Positions 5,628-13,698 of a DNA stretch of 21,826 nucleotides are shown here, one piece after another. A program made the translations under genes and the position numbers. Each line of letters begins with the position of its first letter. The stretch's first letter is position 1. Below the pieces are notes generated by a model. That model saw nothing but the letters and a program-made list of their open reading frames with translations, did not search any database and was not told the DNA's origin. Source of the DNA: a virus. Where the stretch lies: positions 1-21,826 of the IMG/VR virus record IMGVR_UViG_3300032334_001972; one strand, 5' to 3'.

Positions 5628-6720
5628 CTTGTTTAATTCCGCCTATTATGTAACTTTCGACCTCAGTTTCCTGTGGAGCAACTTGAAGACCTTTAGAAGA
5701 AATCCAATGCTCAGTCCAAGGAAGTGGATTATTTTTTGCCGAAATATCATAAAGAGGGCGAAGACCAATCGCCTTCATTCTACGATTTGCAATCCACTCA
5801 ACATATTGCTGAAGAAGTTTATCATTCAATCCAATCATTGAACCATCTTTGAACAGATATTCTGCCCAAAGTTTTTCTTGATTAACTGCATTCTCAAAGG
5901 TCCTATAGACCCATTGCTCTTCTTCTTTAGCAATTCTTTGCATCTCAGGGTCATCACCCTCCTTCCACTTATTCAAAATATTTTGAGTGATGACTAGATG
6001 TTGATTCTCATCACGAGCAATCAGTCCAATGATTTTTGCACTTCCTTCCATAAGTTTGAGTTCGCCAAATGCAAAACTGCAAGCGAAACTGACATAAAAG
6101 CGAATACCTTCAAGAATATTAACGTTTGCAATTGCTCTGAACAATTTGCGTTTGAGTTCATATCTTTCTGCCTGTGCGTAGGGAACTTGTTCTTGGGCAT
6201 ATTTCCAAAGTTCAGAAGTCCCATAATTTTGAGCACTATTAATAAAATCGTTATATGCTTCGGTTACACTATAGGCACGTTCGAGAATTCTTTCATCTCT
6301 AAGAATTGTATCAAATACATCCGAAGGATCGGAATATACATTTTTTATAATATATGTATAAGAGCGCGAATGAATCATTTCCATAAACTCCCAAACCTTC
6401 ATACACGCTTCTAATTCGGGAAGAGAGCAGTATGGAGCAAATGCCATACCAGGTCCACGACCTTGGACGCTATCAAGCATAACTTGATATTTTAGATTAG
6501 AAGTAAAAATATGCTTTTGTTCGGGACGAAGAGACTGATAATCTCCACGATCTTTCTGTAAGGAGACCTCTTCGGGTCTCCAGAAATATCCTAGTTGTTG
6601 TGTTGTGAGTTTTTCGAAAATTGGGTATTTGTAAGAATCGTATCTCTGAACTCCTAGTGGTTGTCCAAAAAACATAGGTTGCTTTTTGGTGTCTACCTCC
6701 TGAGAGTTAAAAACGGTCAT
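5590..6720 (-). CDS. nrdB: Class Ia ribonucleotide reductase small subunit (NrdB)
   Basis: This is the beta subunit of aerobic ribonucleotide reductase, which houses the diiron-tyrosyl radical and works with NrdA to make dNDPs. With the ATG at 6720 (376 aa) the ligands are visible: D83, E114, H117, E204, E238, H241 and radical Tyr121 in HSRSYTYI, nearly the E. coli numbering. The C-terminal DTFSGFQL fits the R1-binding tail. An in-frame GTG at 6774 overlaps the end of nrdA and would add 18 residues. I prefer the ATG because MTVFNSQEVD...QPMFFG lines up with the T4 NrdB start. All key residues are present, so it should be active. It sits directly downstream of nrdA. Confidence 0.96.
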   Translation of the reverse strand: MTVFNSQEVDTKKQPMFFGQPLGVQRYDSYKYPIFEKLTTQQLGYFWRPEEVSLQKDRGDYQSLRPEQKHIFTSNLKYQVMLDSVQGRGPGMAFAPYCSLPELEACMKVWEFMEMIHSRSYTYIIKNVYSDPSDVFDTILRDERILERAYSVTEAYNDFINSAQNYGTSELWKYAQEQVPYAQAERYELKRKLFRAIANVNILEGIRFYVSFACSFAFGELKLMEGSAKIIGLIARDENQHLVITQNILNKWKEGDDPEMQRIAKEEEQWVYRTFENAVNQEKLWAEYLFKDGSMIGLNDKLLQQYVEWIANRRMKAIGLRPLYDISAKNNPLPWTEHWISSKGLQVAPQETEVESYIIGGIKQDVTKDTFSGFQL

Positions 6721-6754
6721 TTGATTAACCACTTTTTTCTCCGTGCTATTTGTT

Positions 6755-9052
6755 TTAAATCTTACAAGACTCACAATCTTCTTCCTCCGAATTCAAAATG
6801 TCGCTAATTAGGTCATCAACAGATGCTTTAGATTCTTCTACTTCATCTGTCTTAATATCATAAGTATTTTGATAGTAACTGGTTTTCCAACCGTACTTAT
6901 ATGTAGTCAAAAGGTCCTGTGCCATTACGCTAACAGGAACTTCATTATTGGGATAATTTTCCGGATTATAGGACCAGTTTCCAGAAATCGCTTGATCAAA
7001 GAACTTCTGCATAACTGCAACAATATGAATATACCCGCGATTGCTAGGCATATCCCACAGCAGCGTATAATTGTTCTTAAGAGTTTGATACTGAGGAACA
7101 ATTTGCTTGAGAGGTCCTTTCTTAGATTTCTTAACGGACAAGTATCCACGAGGTGGTTCGATTCCATTTGTCGCATTTGACACAACGGAACTGCTCTCCG
7201 ATGGCATCTGTGCGGACAGTGTTGAGTTCCGTACCCCATATTGGAGTACTTGCTGTCTGAGACTTTCCCAATCATACTTAAGTTTGTTAGGTACAATTTC
7301 GTCTACATCTTTCTTATAGGTATCTATGGGAAGAATACCTTGCCCATACTTGGTTCGATGTGAATATTCACACGCACCCTTTTCTTTAGCAAGATTGACA
7401 GTTGCCCGAATGAGATAATACTGGAATGCTTCGGTCAGGTCATGAACTAATTTCCAGGCGCCTGGGTCATCGTAGTGCTCCCCATGTTTGGCAAGATAGT
7501 GGGCAAGACCAATATAACCTACTCCAAGTGAACGACGCGCTCTGGTGGCAATTTCGGCGGACTTGACGGGGTAACCTTGGAAATCAATGAGTTCATCCAA
7601 ACTGCGAACAGCAAGATAACAAAGAACTTCAAGATCCTCATTACTCTTAATTTTGCCAATATTAATAGCAGAAAGTATGCAAAGAGCAATTTCACCATCA
7701 GGGTCATCAATATGTTGAATAGGTTTTGTTGGAAGAGTAATTTCCTGACACAGATTGCTCATCTCAACTTTATCCATAAAGGATGAGTGAGAGTTACAAT
7801 GGTCAATGTTCATAATGTAAATACGACCAGTTTCTGCTCTCTCTTTCAAAAGGTCCAAAAAGAGTTCTTGAGCGCCAATAGTTTTTCTTGGAACAGATTC
7901 ATCTCGTTCATAACCCACATAAAGGTCGTCAAATCTATCAGTGCCAAAAGCATCATACAGACCAGGAACGTCGTGTGGGGAGAAAAGTGTAATTTCTCCG
8001 TTTTGGATGAATCGTTCATAGAAGATTTTGCTGATTTGGATACTATAGTCTAACTTACGAACACGATTATCTTCGGTTCCTTTGTTATTTTTTAATACTA
8101 GGATATCACTTATTTCTTGGTGCCAGATTGGGAAGTGGACTGTCGCGCTTCCTCCTCGTATGCCATTTTGCGTACAGCAACGGACAGTTGCTTCAAACTT
8201 TTTGAGAAACGGTACAACGCCAGTGTGCTGGACTTCACCGCCTCTGATTTTAGCGTTGATGCCACGAATGCGACCAGCATTGATGCCGATGCCTGCCCTT
8301 TGAGCAACATAGCGCCCAATAGCCATATCACTGCTAAAGATGCTATCGAGGGTGTCATCAACATCAACAAGAACACAACTAGCGTATTGTCGAAGAGGCG
8401 TCCTAACTCCTGCCATGATGGGAGTTGGAATGTTGATTTTGTGTTTTGAGATTGCGTCATAATACTTTTTAACGTAGTCTAGACGAGTTTCTTTAGGATA
8501 CTTGGAAAAAATAGTGGCAGCAATCAAAAGATACATGAACTGTGGAGTTTCATAAAGAGCACTACTACTACGATCTTGAACCAAATACTTATCAACTACC
8601 TGACGAAGCCCAGCATAAGTGAACAAATAATCACGACCATGATCAATAAATGACTGAAGTTTATCAAATTCTTCTGCATCATACAAAGAAAGAATTTCTG
8701 CGTCATAAACACCTAATTCAGCACATTTTTGAGTATGCTGAAGAACGGTAGGGCATTCATACATTCCACCAAATAATTGCTTACGAACAGCAAATAGAAG
8801 CAAACGAGCAGCAACAAACTGATAATTAGGATGCTCTAAATCAATCAAATCAGATGCTGAACGAATCAAAATTTCCTGAATCTCTGCAGTCGTAATACCA
8901 TCATAGAATTGAATTCCTGATTGCATCTCAACCTGAGATGCTGATACACCTGCTAAATCTTTACATGCTTCTTCCACCATAACATGGAGTTTATTCAGAT
9001 CTAGATTCTCAGTACTTCCAGATCGCTTTACTACCTTAGTCCCGTTACTCAT
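6755..9052 (-). CDS. nrdA: Class Ia ribonucleotide reductase large subunit (NrdA)
   Basis: This is the catalytic alpha subunit of ribonucleotide reductase (765 aa from the ATG at 9052). The N-terminus (VVKRSGSTENLDLNK) is an ATP-cone, so allosteric activity control appears kept. Active-site residues are C226 (ASCVLVD), N433/C435/E437 (SNLCQE) and C458 (ALCILS). The radical-transfer tyrosine pair lies in GWKTSYYQNT, and the C-terminal pair C760-x-x-C763 would receive electrons from thioredoxin or glutaredoxin. Identity to the E. coli enzyme looks high along the whole length. The ATG overlaps the primase stop codon as ATGA; an upstream GTG at 9064 is a weaker alternative. It supplies deoxynucleotides for phage replication together with NrdB. 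Confidence 0.97.
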   Translation of the reverse strand: MSNGTKVVKRSGSTENLDLNKLHVMVEEACKDLAGVSASQVEMQSGIQFYDGITTAEIQEILIRSASDLIDLEHPNYQFVAARLLLFAVRKQLFGGMYECPTVLQHTQKCAELGVYDAEILSLYDAEEFDKLQSFIDHGRDYLFTYAGLRQVVDKYLVQDRSSSALYETPQFMYLLIAATIFSKYPKETRLDYVKKYYDAISKHKINIPTPIMAGVRTPLRQYASCVLVDVDDTLDSIFSSDMAIGRYVAQRAGIGINAGRIRGINAKIRGGEVQHTGVVPFLKKFEATVRCCTQNGIRGGSATVHFPIWHQEISDILVLKNNKGTEDNRVRKLDYSIQISKIFYERFIQNGEITLFSPHDVPGLYDAFGTDRFDDLYVGYERDESVPRKTIGAQELFLDLLKERAETGRIYIMNIDHCNSHSSFMDKVEMSNLCQEITLPTKPIQHIDDPDGEIALCILSAINIGKIKSNEDLEVLCYLAVRSLDELIDFQGYPVKSAEIATRARRSLGVGYIGLAHYLAKHGEHYDDPGAWKLVHDLTEAFQYYLIRATVNLAKEKGACEYSHRTKYGQGILPIDTYKKDVDEIVPNKLKYDWESLRQQVLQYGVRNSTLSAQMPSESSSVVSNATNGIEPPRGYLSVKKSKKGPLKQIVPQYQTLKNNYTLLWDMPSNRGYIHIVAVMQKFFDQAISGNWSYNPENYPNNEVPVSVMAQDLLTTYKYGWKTSYYQNTYDIKTDEVEESKASVDDLISDILNSEEEDCESCKI

Positions 9053-10023
9053 ACTTTCTTCCACTCGTTGAATTTGATTTTTGCTTCTAGTGCCTTGTAT
9101 GTATTTGATTTTAACACATCCATAACTGAAAGTCCAGCAAGCACCATATCATTAATATCCTTTTCAGTAATTGACCTTGGCCAAATTACTACTTTCTCAC
9201 CTCTATTGATAAGTTTTGATATCCTGTTACAGATTTCTTTATTCCTAGGTTCATTATCAAGAACGTACACAATATCGTCACCCAAATTAAGACTATCGAG
9301 TAAAATATCCGATCCGCACATTGCGATGGCATTTTTGACAAACGTTGAATCAAATGGACCTTCTGTAACATAGATTGTTTCATCAGTACTTATTTCATCT
9401 AGTCCATAAACTTTGGGAATACTATCATTCAAAATCACCGTAATGTATTTAACATTGCTAGGTCCTAGAGATCTTCCTTGAAATCCAAACAATTCTCCTT
9501 CTCTAGTGTACAATGGTATGACTATGCGACTTTCATCTTTCACAATCCTACTAAATGTGGGTTTTTGAGTGTTAGTCCATTTTTGGAATTTGTCAGCGAA
9601 ATAAAACTTTTCTGGATTTAAAAGTCTCTTCTCAAGATACAATTTAGCAATAGAGTTTTCTGATGCTTTTGGCAAATCTAATTTTTTCTTAAAGATAGGT
9701 TTTGTAAATTCAAACTTAGGTTCTTCAACCACAAAATTTTTACCAGTATGCCCCTCTTTAAACTTTTCAAGTGTGTATTGCTTATGAAGAGTTGGGTCTA
9801 TCTCTTTTAGAAAATTATTGAAAGATAAACTAATACCGCAATTGTGGCATTTAAAGTTTGTATTATTCTTTACTGGATAGATATATCCTCTTGTTTTGTT
9901 TTTGTTTTTTTGAGAATCGCCACAGATAGGGCAGCGAAAGTTGTAGAGATCCGCTTTTACTCTTTTGAATTTCTGAAGACGCGAAGATACGAGTCCAATG
10001 TACTTGGAATCAATCAAATCCAT
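9049..10023 (-). CDS. 61: T4 gp61-type DNA primase
   Basis: This is the primase that makes RNA primers for lagging-strand synthesis in complex with the gp41 helicase (324 aa). The zinc-binding domain has Cys31-x-x-Cys34 (CPICGD) and Cys59-x-x-Cys62 (CHNCG). The TOPRIM catalytic core has E221 in VTEGPFDS with D225, and the acidic cluster VLDNEPRN near 254-261. Length and order fit the T4 gp61/DnaG-like family. It follows the coiled-coil membrane protein after 12 bases, and its stop overlaps the nrdA start. Its promoter is not obvious, and the nearest strong one is the late promoter at 11645. Confidence 0.93.
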   Translation of the reverse strand: MDLIDSKYIGLVSSRLQKFKRVKADLYNFRCPICGDSQKNKNKTRGYIYPVKNNTNFKCHNCGISLSFNNFLKEIDPTLHKQYTLEKFKEGHTGKNFVVEEPKFEFTKPIFKKKLDLPKASENSIAKLYLEKRLLNPEKFYFADKFQKWTNTQKPTFSRIVKDESRIVIPLYTREGELFGFQGRSLGPSNVKYITVILNDSIPKVYGLDEISTDETIYVTEGPFDSTFVKNAIAMCGSDILLDSLNLGDDIVYVLDNEPRNKEICNRISKLINRGEKVVIWPRSITEKDINDMVLAGLSVMDVLKSNTYKALEAKIKFNEWKKV

Positions 10024-10035
10024 TATGAAAGTGTT

Positions 10036-10452
10036 TTATTTTCCTTGCTCTATTGTAACAGAGGTTGTCGCCGGAGTCAACATTCCTCTAATTGAAGGAA
10101 AGACGTTAATGACTATCAAAGCAGCTCCAAGAATTGCTACAAATTGCCATCTAAACTTTTTAAGATCTTCTACTACCTTTTCCAGAGTATCAATTCTTTT
10201 AATAACAGTTCTATGATCCTCTTTATTTTCTTCTTTTAAATCCTCAATCATTTTAATAAAAAGTTCATCAGTTTTTATGCTTTGCTCAATTCTTTCATCA
10301 TGTTTTGCAAGAATTGTAGCAATACGAGCATTACCTTCTGATATTTTATCAACTGCAGATTCTAGCTTAGAAAGCATCTCGCGGGATAGGTCCTCATAAA
10401 TACTGAGTTTAGATTCAAGAACCGCTAGTTTTGAGGATTCTCGGTAGAACAT
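10036..10452 (-). CDS. Coiled-coil protein with C-terminal membrane anchor (138 aa)
   Basis: Residues 5-100 are a heptad-rich, charged helix with regular hydrophobic positions. One membrane segment follows at about 103-121 (FVAILGAALIVINVF), and then a short polar tail. This layout recalls XhlA-like phage lysis accessory proteins and other coiled-coil spanins or anchors, but no family-specific residue is recognised. It begins one base after the stop of the 85-aa gene and lies 12 bases before primase. A late-type element at 10489-10496 lies about 37 bases upstream. A lysis or host-membrane role is an inference only. Confidence 0.78.
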   Translation of the reverse strand: MFYRESSKLAVLESKLSIYEDLSREMLSKLESAVDKISEGNARIATILAKHDERIEQSIKTDELFIKMIEDLKEENKEDHRTVIKRIDTLEKVVEDLKKFRWQFVAILGAALIVINVFPSIRGMLTPATTSVTIEQGK

Positions 10453-10453
10453 T

Positions 10454-10711
10454 TTAGGTTTTAGGATTAGCGTTTTTCTTCTTATTTGTATTTATTAGTG
10501 CAGTTTTATATGGTGGAGGAAGTCTTCTAGCAATTTTACTTCTTCCATCAAATAAAGGTTTATCATAACCAGCAGTTGGTCCTGGATCAAATCCCTGGGC
10601 GCTGCCCCCAAACCCTGCTTTACCTGATGTACTTGCCGTACTCATTGTTGGTCCAACACCATCTTCCTTAAGAGTTCTAACTATTGCGATAATTTTATTG
10701 ATATCCATCAT
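10454..10711 (-). CDS. Small Gly/Ser-rich conserved phage protein (85 aa)
   Basis: A short helix (MMDINKIIAIVRTLKEDG) leads into a flexible Gly/Ser/Thr/Pro region with GPTMSTASTSGKAGFGG and GYDKPLF, ending in a basic tail. I recall similar small proteins in T4-like cyanophages but no assigned function. The segment L-K-E before D fits a prohead-protease-like site only loosely. The start overlaps the stop of the 123-aa gene (ATGATG with TGA inside) and has AAGGAA as a ribosome site. It could be a minor virion or head-core component. Confidence 0.72.
   Translation of the reverse strand: MMDINKIIAIVRTLKEDGVGPTMSTASTSGKAGFGGSAQGFDPGPTAGYDKPLFDGRSKIARRLPPPYKTALINTNKKKNANPKT
10489..10496 (-). promoter_or_regulatory. 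Possible internal late promoter (AATAAATA)
   Basis: AATAAATA on the minus strand lies inside the 85-aa gene, 36 bases before the ATG at 10452. It differs by one base from the consensus. Being inside a coding region, it could be chance in AT-rich DNA. Confidence 0.3.
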
Positions 10712-11079
10712 AATTCCTTTAATTTGGATAAACAGTCTATATCTTCACAAATGTCGTCTATTGATGTTTTTGGATATTCTGGAAGGCGATTTAAAAATAA
10801 TAAAAAACTTTTTATTGTTGGCCAAAGATCTCTTTCAAGATTATAAAATAATAAAGGTACTGCGGCATCATCAAAGACATTAAACAATATTGTAAGGTGA
10901 TTGAGAATCAAATGAATTTTCAAGTCACCATCTTTTTTATAACGCTTGAGTAATCTTTTAATATACCGTATACGTTTTAAATCATCCTCAAAATCGTCCT
11001 TGGTGACTGCCTGAGGATTATCATAGAATTTTATAGCAAATAACATATAGTTATCTTCATTCAACTCATCAAATCTCAT
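10708..11079 (-). CDS. Conserved T4-like phage protein of unknown function (123 aa)
   Basis: This is an all-helical, soluble-looking protein beginning MRFDELNEDNYMLFAIKFYD with a basic helix near 33-50 (IRYIKRLLKRYKK). From memory, proteins with this opening and an RYIKRLLKRY-like helix recur in marine T4-like phages, usually next to structural genes, without known function. It sits between the 174-aa structural protein and the 85-aa gene with almost no spacing. No catalytic motif, signal or membrane segment is seen. Confidence 0.78.
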   Translation of the reverse strand: MRFDELNEDNYMLFAIKFYDNPQAVTKDDFEDDLKRIRYIKRLLKRYKKDGDLKIHLILNHLTILFNVFDDAAVPLLFYNLERDLWPTIKSFLLFLNRLPEYPKTSIDDICEDIDCLSKLKEL

Positions 11080-11088
11080 ATTAATCTA

Positions 11089-11613
11089 TTATGCAATAGT
11101 TGGATTTGCATCATAAATTGGAAGACTTCCAGTAGTAATACCAGACATTGCAACAAGAACTTCCGATTTAACTCTCAAAGTTCCATTACTGTCATTGTAT
11201 GTAGTAACACCAACCCAACCCTGATGGGTCAATGCATATGAAGTTCCTTGAGCATTAGCAATTCCAGCATCAGCAACACCATAAATATGTGGTTCGTAAT
11301 TAGTGTTGATTTCACTCCAACGACCATCACGAACAGTGTATTTTGGAAGTTCACTAATATAATATGTTGCCGCAGAAACTGCCCCACCACTAAGTCCCGT
11401 TGTAGAAGCAATAGAAAGTGTCGTCGTGCTTGCAATACCCACAATGACAGCATTTCCAATTTCACCCAATGTGCCAAAACGAATTACATCTCCAGTAGCA
11501 GCAGCTCCAACTTGCCCAAAGCTAGTTCCACTACCAGTTACTACGAGAGTAGTATAATTTAAAGTTACTGTTCCACCTGAAAATTTGTTATCATTATTTC
11601 CCCAGAGTGCCAT
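11089..11613 (-). CDS. Probable virion structural protein (174 aa, beta-rich)
   Basis: The protein starts MALWGNNDNKFSGGTV and is dominated by short Thr/Ser/Gly/Val strands, typical of phage head or tail decoration folds. Segments such as VVTGSGTSFGQ, GDVIRFG and GWVGVTTY match, from memory, a structural protein common in cyanomyoviruses. No enzymatic motif is present. It is the first gene after a terminator/late-promoter module (11645-11681), which fits late expression. The exact place in the virion cannot be told from sequence. Confidence 0.82.
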   Translation of the reverse strand: MALWGNNDNKFSGGTVTLNYTTLVVTGSGTSFGQVGAAATGDVIRFGTLGEIGNAVIVGIASTTTLSIASTTGLSGGAVSAATYYISELPKYTVRDGRWSEINTNYEPHIYGVADAGIANAQGTSYALTHQGWVGVTTYNDSNGTLRVKSEVLVAMSGITTGSLPIYDANPTIA

Positions 11614-11644
11614 GTCTTTTACTCGTAAAGATTATTTCTAAAAG

Positions 11645-11652
11645 TATTTATA
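11645..11652 (-). promoter_or_regulatory. Late promoter (TATAAATA) fused to a terminator T-run
   Basis: This is a perfect TATAAATA on the minus strand, 31 bases upstream of the ATG at 11613, starting in the T-run of the terminator at 11652-11681. Confidence 0.8.
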
Positions 11653-11681
11653 AAAAAAGGAGACCTTAAGTTTTGGTCTCC
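11652..11681 (-). terminator. Rho-independent terminator after the 59-aa gene
   Basis: A perfect 7-bp stem (GGAGACC with GGTCTCC, 9-base loop) is followed by seven T on the minus strand. It ends the long operon that starts beyond the right edge. Confidence 0.9.
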
Positions 11682-11703
11682 ATTATAATTTAAAGTTAAA
11701 AAC

Positions 11704-11883
11704 TCAAGGGGTAACGTCTTTAGCACCCTTTGCTTTTAGTTGTCCTTGAACTTGTAAAAGAATGAGTGAAAGAATACCGTTTGATTTGATCTTAGGGTTT
11801 GCTCCAAGTGCTTCCGAAACTGCAAAAAGTACAGTTGCGATAAGTGCCTGGTTAGCGATTGCCCATGCGATTAGTGCCGACAT
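11704..11883 (-). CDS. Small hydrophobic membrane protein (59 aa)
   Basis: The frame from the ATG at 11883 to a TGA at 11704-11706 encodes 59 residues. There are two hydrophobic stretches (about 2-24, MSALIAWAIANQALIATVLF; and 36-47, NGILSLILLQVQ) separated by GANPKIKS, with a polar tail ending KGAKDVTP. GAGG about 6 bases before the ATG is a good ribosome site. Two short helices in a tiny protein could mean a holin-like or membrane-lining peptide, but I do not recognise a family with confidence, although similar short ORFs are known to me from cyanomyoviruses. A strong terminator follows. Confidence 0.7.
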   Translation of the reverse strand: MSALIAWAIANQALIATVLFAVSEALGANPKIKSNGILSLILLQVQGQLKAKGAKDVTP

Positions 11884-11927
11884 AATAACCTCGTGTAAAG
11901 AGTATCCTGTTTTATTTAGGATTTAAT

Positions 11928-13682
11928 TCAATCAGACTCGCCTGCTCTTGGTCTATATGGATCTGGTTGATTTCTTTGTCTTTCTGCTTGTGCTTTTTTT
12001 GTAGCAAGTTTTTTAGCAGGTAAATTTGATGGTGATTCTGGTTCAACACGACTTGTACGATCTTTTTTTACACCTCTTCCTTCCTCATGTTTAGCAACCG
12101 TTTTTCCACTTCTGGTCAGCAGACCTTCTTTATTTTTAGATCTTATATCCATCATAACTTTATGTGTGATACTTTTTGTATCAGGTCTAGATTTACCTCT
12201 ATCTTCTCTCCTTCTCTCATCAATCATTTCACCCTCAAATTCAACTTCTTCAGGTCTATACTTATCTCTTCTTGCTTTTTGTGCTTCAGGAGACATATTT
12301 GCTGGTTGAAGTACAGAACGAACTGCTCCCTTCACTGCTTTACCAACTGGATCTGCAACATTCTTTTGGAAATTTTTTGCTCCTTGTTCAGCAGAAGTTC
12401 TTGGATTCGAAAGAGCACCTCCAACAAGTTTAGAAATTCCAACACTTAATCCAGCACCCTCCTTAACATCTTCTTCGTCTGAAATCATTACAATAGGATT
12501 TTTAATACCCAGTCCAGATCTTAATTTATTTTTAATTACCTCTTTCTTAGCATAATCTCCCCTAGTATCTCTTTTTGGTTCAGAAGAATCACAAGCAGTT
12601 TCTTCTTTATGAACAGGAAGTCCTTCATGTTTTGTTTTAGCAAAATCACGAATTTTTTTCTCTGACATATTATCAACGATTTTTAAAACTTCAGCACTTG
12701 CTTCAGAACGCGGAGTTTCTCCTCTTTTAACAGAAAGAGCAAGTCCAAAAAGTTTTTGTTGTTGTTCACTTTCTGCTTTCTCATTTAAATTGCGAACTTT
12801 ATTGAGAAACTTAGAATAACTATCTTCCGAAATACCCATTTTAGGGGAAAGATTTATAATCCTTTTATTTGTCCCCTTCATTACGTTTATGGGCGTATCC
12901 TTAGAATTTTTTTTTTCTTTTACTACTTCACCAATAAATTCTTCTTTAACGCTTGAAGTGTCCTTACCATCAGGAGTTCCACCTTTTTTGCGTTGAATAG
13001 CATTATGGACTGCTCCACGATATTCTTTTGCACCACTTTCTACTTTTCCATCTCCATCATAATCTTTACCAGATTTTGCTGCTGCTGTTCTTTCACCTTT
13101 TGCCCTTTCACCTTCATATGGAGTTCCATATTCAGTCATTTCAACCGATTCAATATTTGGATTTGAACGAAGTTCTGAAATTTTTTGGCGATTTGCATAT
13201 CTAACGTAAGATACGCCGTTTTTATCAGTAACTCTAACTTTATATTTCTTATCTTCAGAATTATTATACTTATTTAAATGTGCTTTCAGTTCTTCAATAT
13301 ATTCTTCAGAATCTTCAGAATAATGCTTAGAATTTCCTTCTACAAAAACTTTAAATAACGCATTTGCAACACTAGTTGATGCCAATTGTTCAATATTAAA
13401 ATCCTCTGCTTTCATTCCACCTTCGGAAAAAAGTGCCTTTCTTACTTCTAATTTTTCCGATTCAGACATAGAACTATTTTGCATGTATTGCGAATATGCT
13501 TGACGAAGAGGAATACCTTCTCTTCTTGCACGATATCTAATATCATACTTTGCCTGCCTAACTCTAGCTTCTGGGGTTTTTTCTTCGCGGTCACTTTCAC
13601 CGTCATTAGACTTTGATTGTACTGATAGTGAACTTTGAGGATGCTTTCTTGCAGGAAGTTCCTCAGAAATATGATTTTTCAT
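11928..13682 (-). CDS. Modular virion-type protein with DxDxDG loop and DUF3008-like domain (584 aa)
   Basis: This is a large, charged, mostly disordered protein with recognisable islands. Residues 39-85 are a basic helical module with ARVRQAKYDIRYRARREGIP. Residues 145-192 are a beta/alpha module containing VSYVRYANRQKISELR. Residues 207-216 (DYDGDGKVES) form a calcium-binding-like DxDxDG loop followed by GAKEYRGAVHNAIQRKKGG. Residues about 304-358 (QQQKLFG ... DFAKTKHEGLPVH) resemble the bacterial DUF3008 family. The C-terminal part (about 400-584) is basic and helical. Such modules recur in cyanophage proteins annotated as structural. The N-terminus has I-S-E|E, only a weak processing-site match. 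Late promoter CATAAATA lies upstream. It is probably a virion or internal protein; enzyme activity is not evident. Confidence 0.78.
   Translation of the reverse strand: MKNHISEELPARKHPQSSLSVQSKSNDGESDREEKTPEARVRQAKYDIRYRARREGIPLRQAYSQYMQNSSMSESEKLEVRKALFSEGGMKAEDFNIEQLASTSVANALFKVFVEGNSKHYSEDSEEYIEELKAHLNKYNNSEDKKYKVRVTDKNGVSYVRYANRQKISELRSNPNIESVEMTEYGTPYEGERAKGERTAAAKSGKDYDGDGKVESGAKEYRGAVHNAIQRKKGGTPDGKDTSSVKEEFIGEVVKEKKNSKDTPINVMKGTNKRIINLSPKMGISEDSYSKFLNKVRNLNEKAESEQQQKLFGLALSVKRGETPRSEASAEVLKIVDNMSEKKIRDFAKTKHEGLPVHKEETACDSSEPKRDTRGDYAKKEVIKNKLRSGLGIKNPIVMISDEEDVKEGAGLSVGISKLVGGALSNPRTSAEQGAKNFQKNVADPVGKAVKGAVRSVLQPANMSPEAQKARRDKYRPEEVEFEGEMIDERRREDRGKSRPDTKSITHKVMMDIRSKNKEGLLTRSGKTVAKHEEGRGVKKDRTSRVEPESPSNLPAKKLATKKAQAERQRNQPDPYRPRAGESD
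12907..12916 (-). other. Ten-base homopolymer inside a coding region
   Basis: Ten consecutive T on the plus strand (ten A in the mRNA) encode Glu-Lys-Lys-Asn near residue 258 of the 584-aa protein. Such a run is prone to polymerase slippage or sequencing error, either of which would shift the frame. The frame as given is intact. Confidence 0.6.
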
Positions 13683-13698
13683 GTGAAAATTTAATTTA

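Noticed and set aside
6721-6774. GTG start for nrdB inside the end of nrdA
   Set aside because: A GGAGG precedes it, but it is part of the Glu-rich nrdA tail. The ATG at 6720 aligns with the T4 NrdB start. Kept as an alternative.
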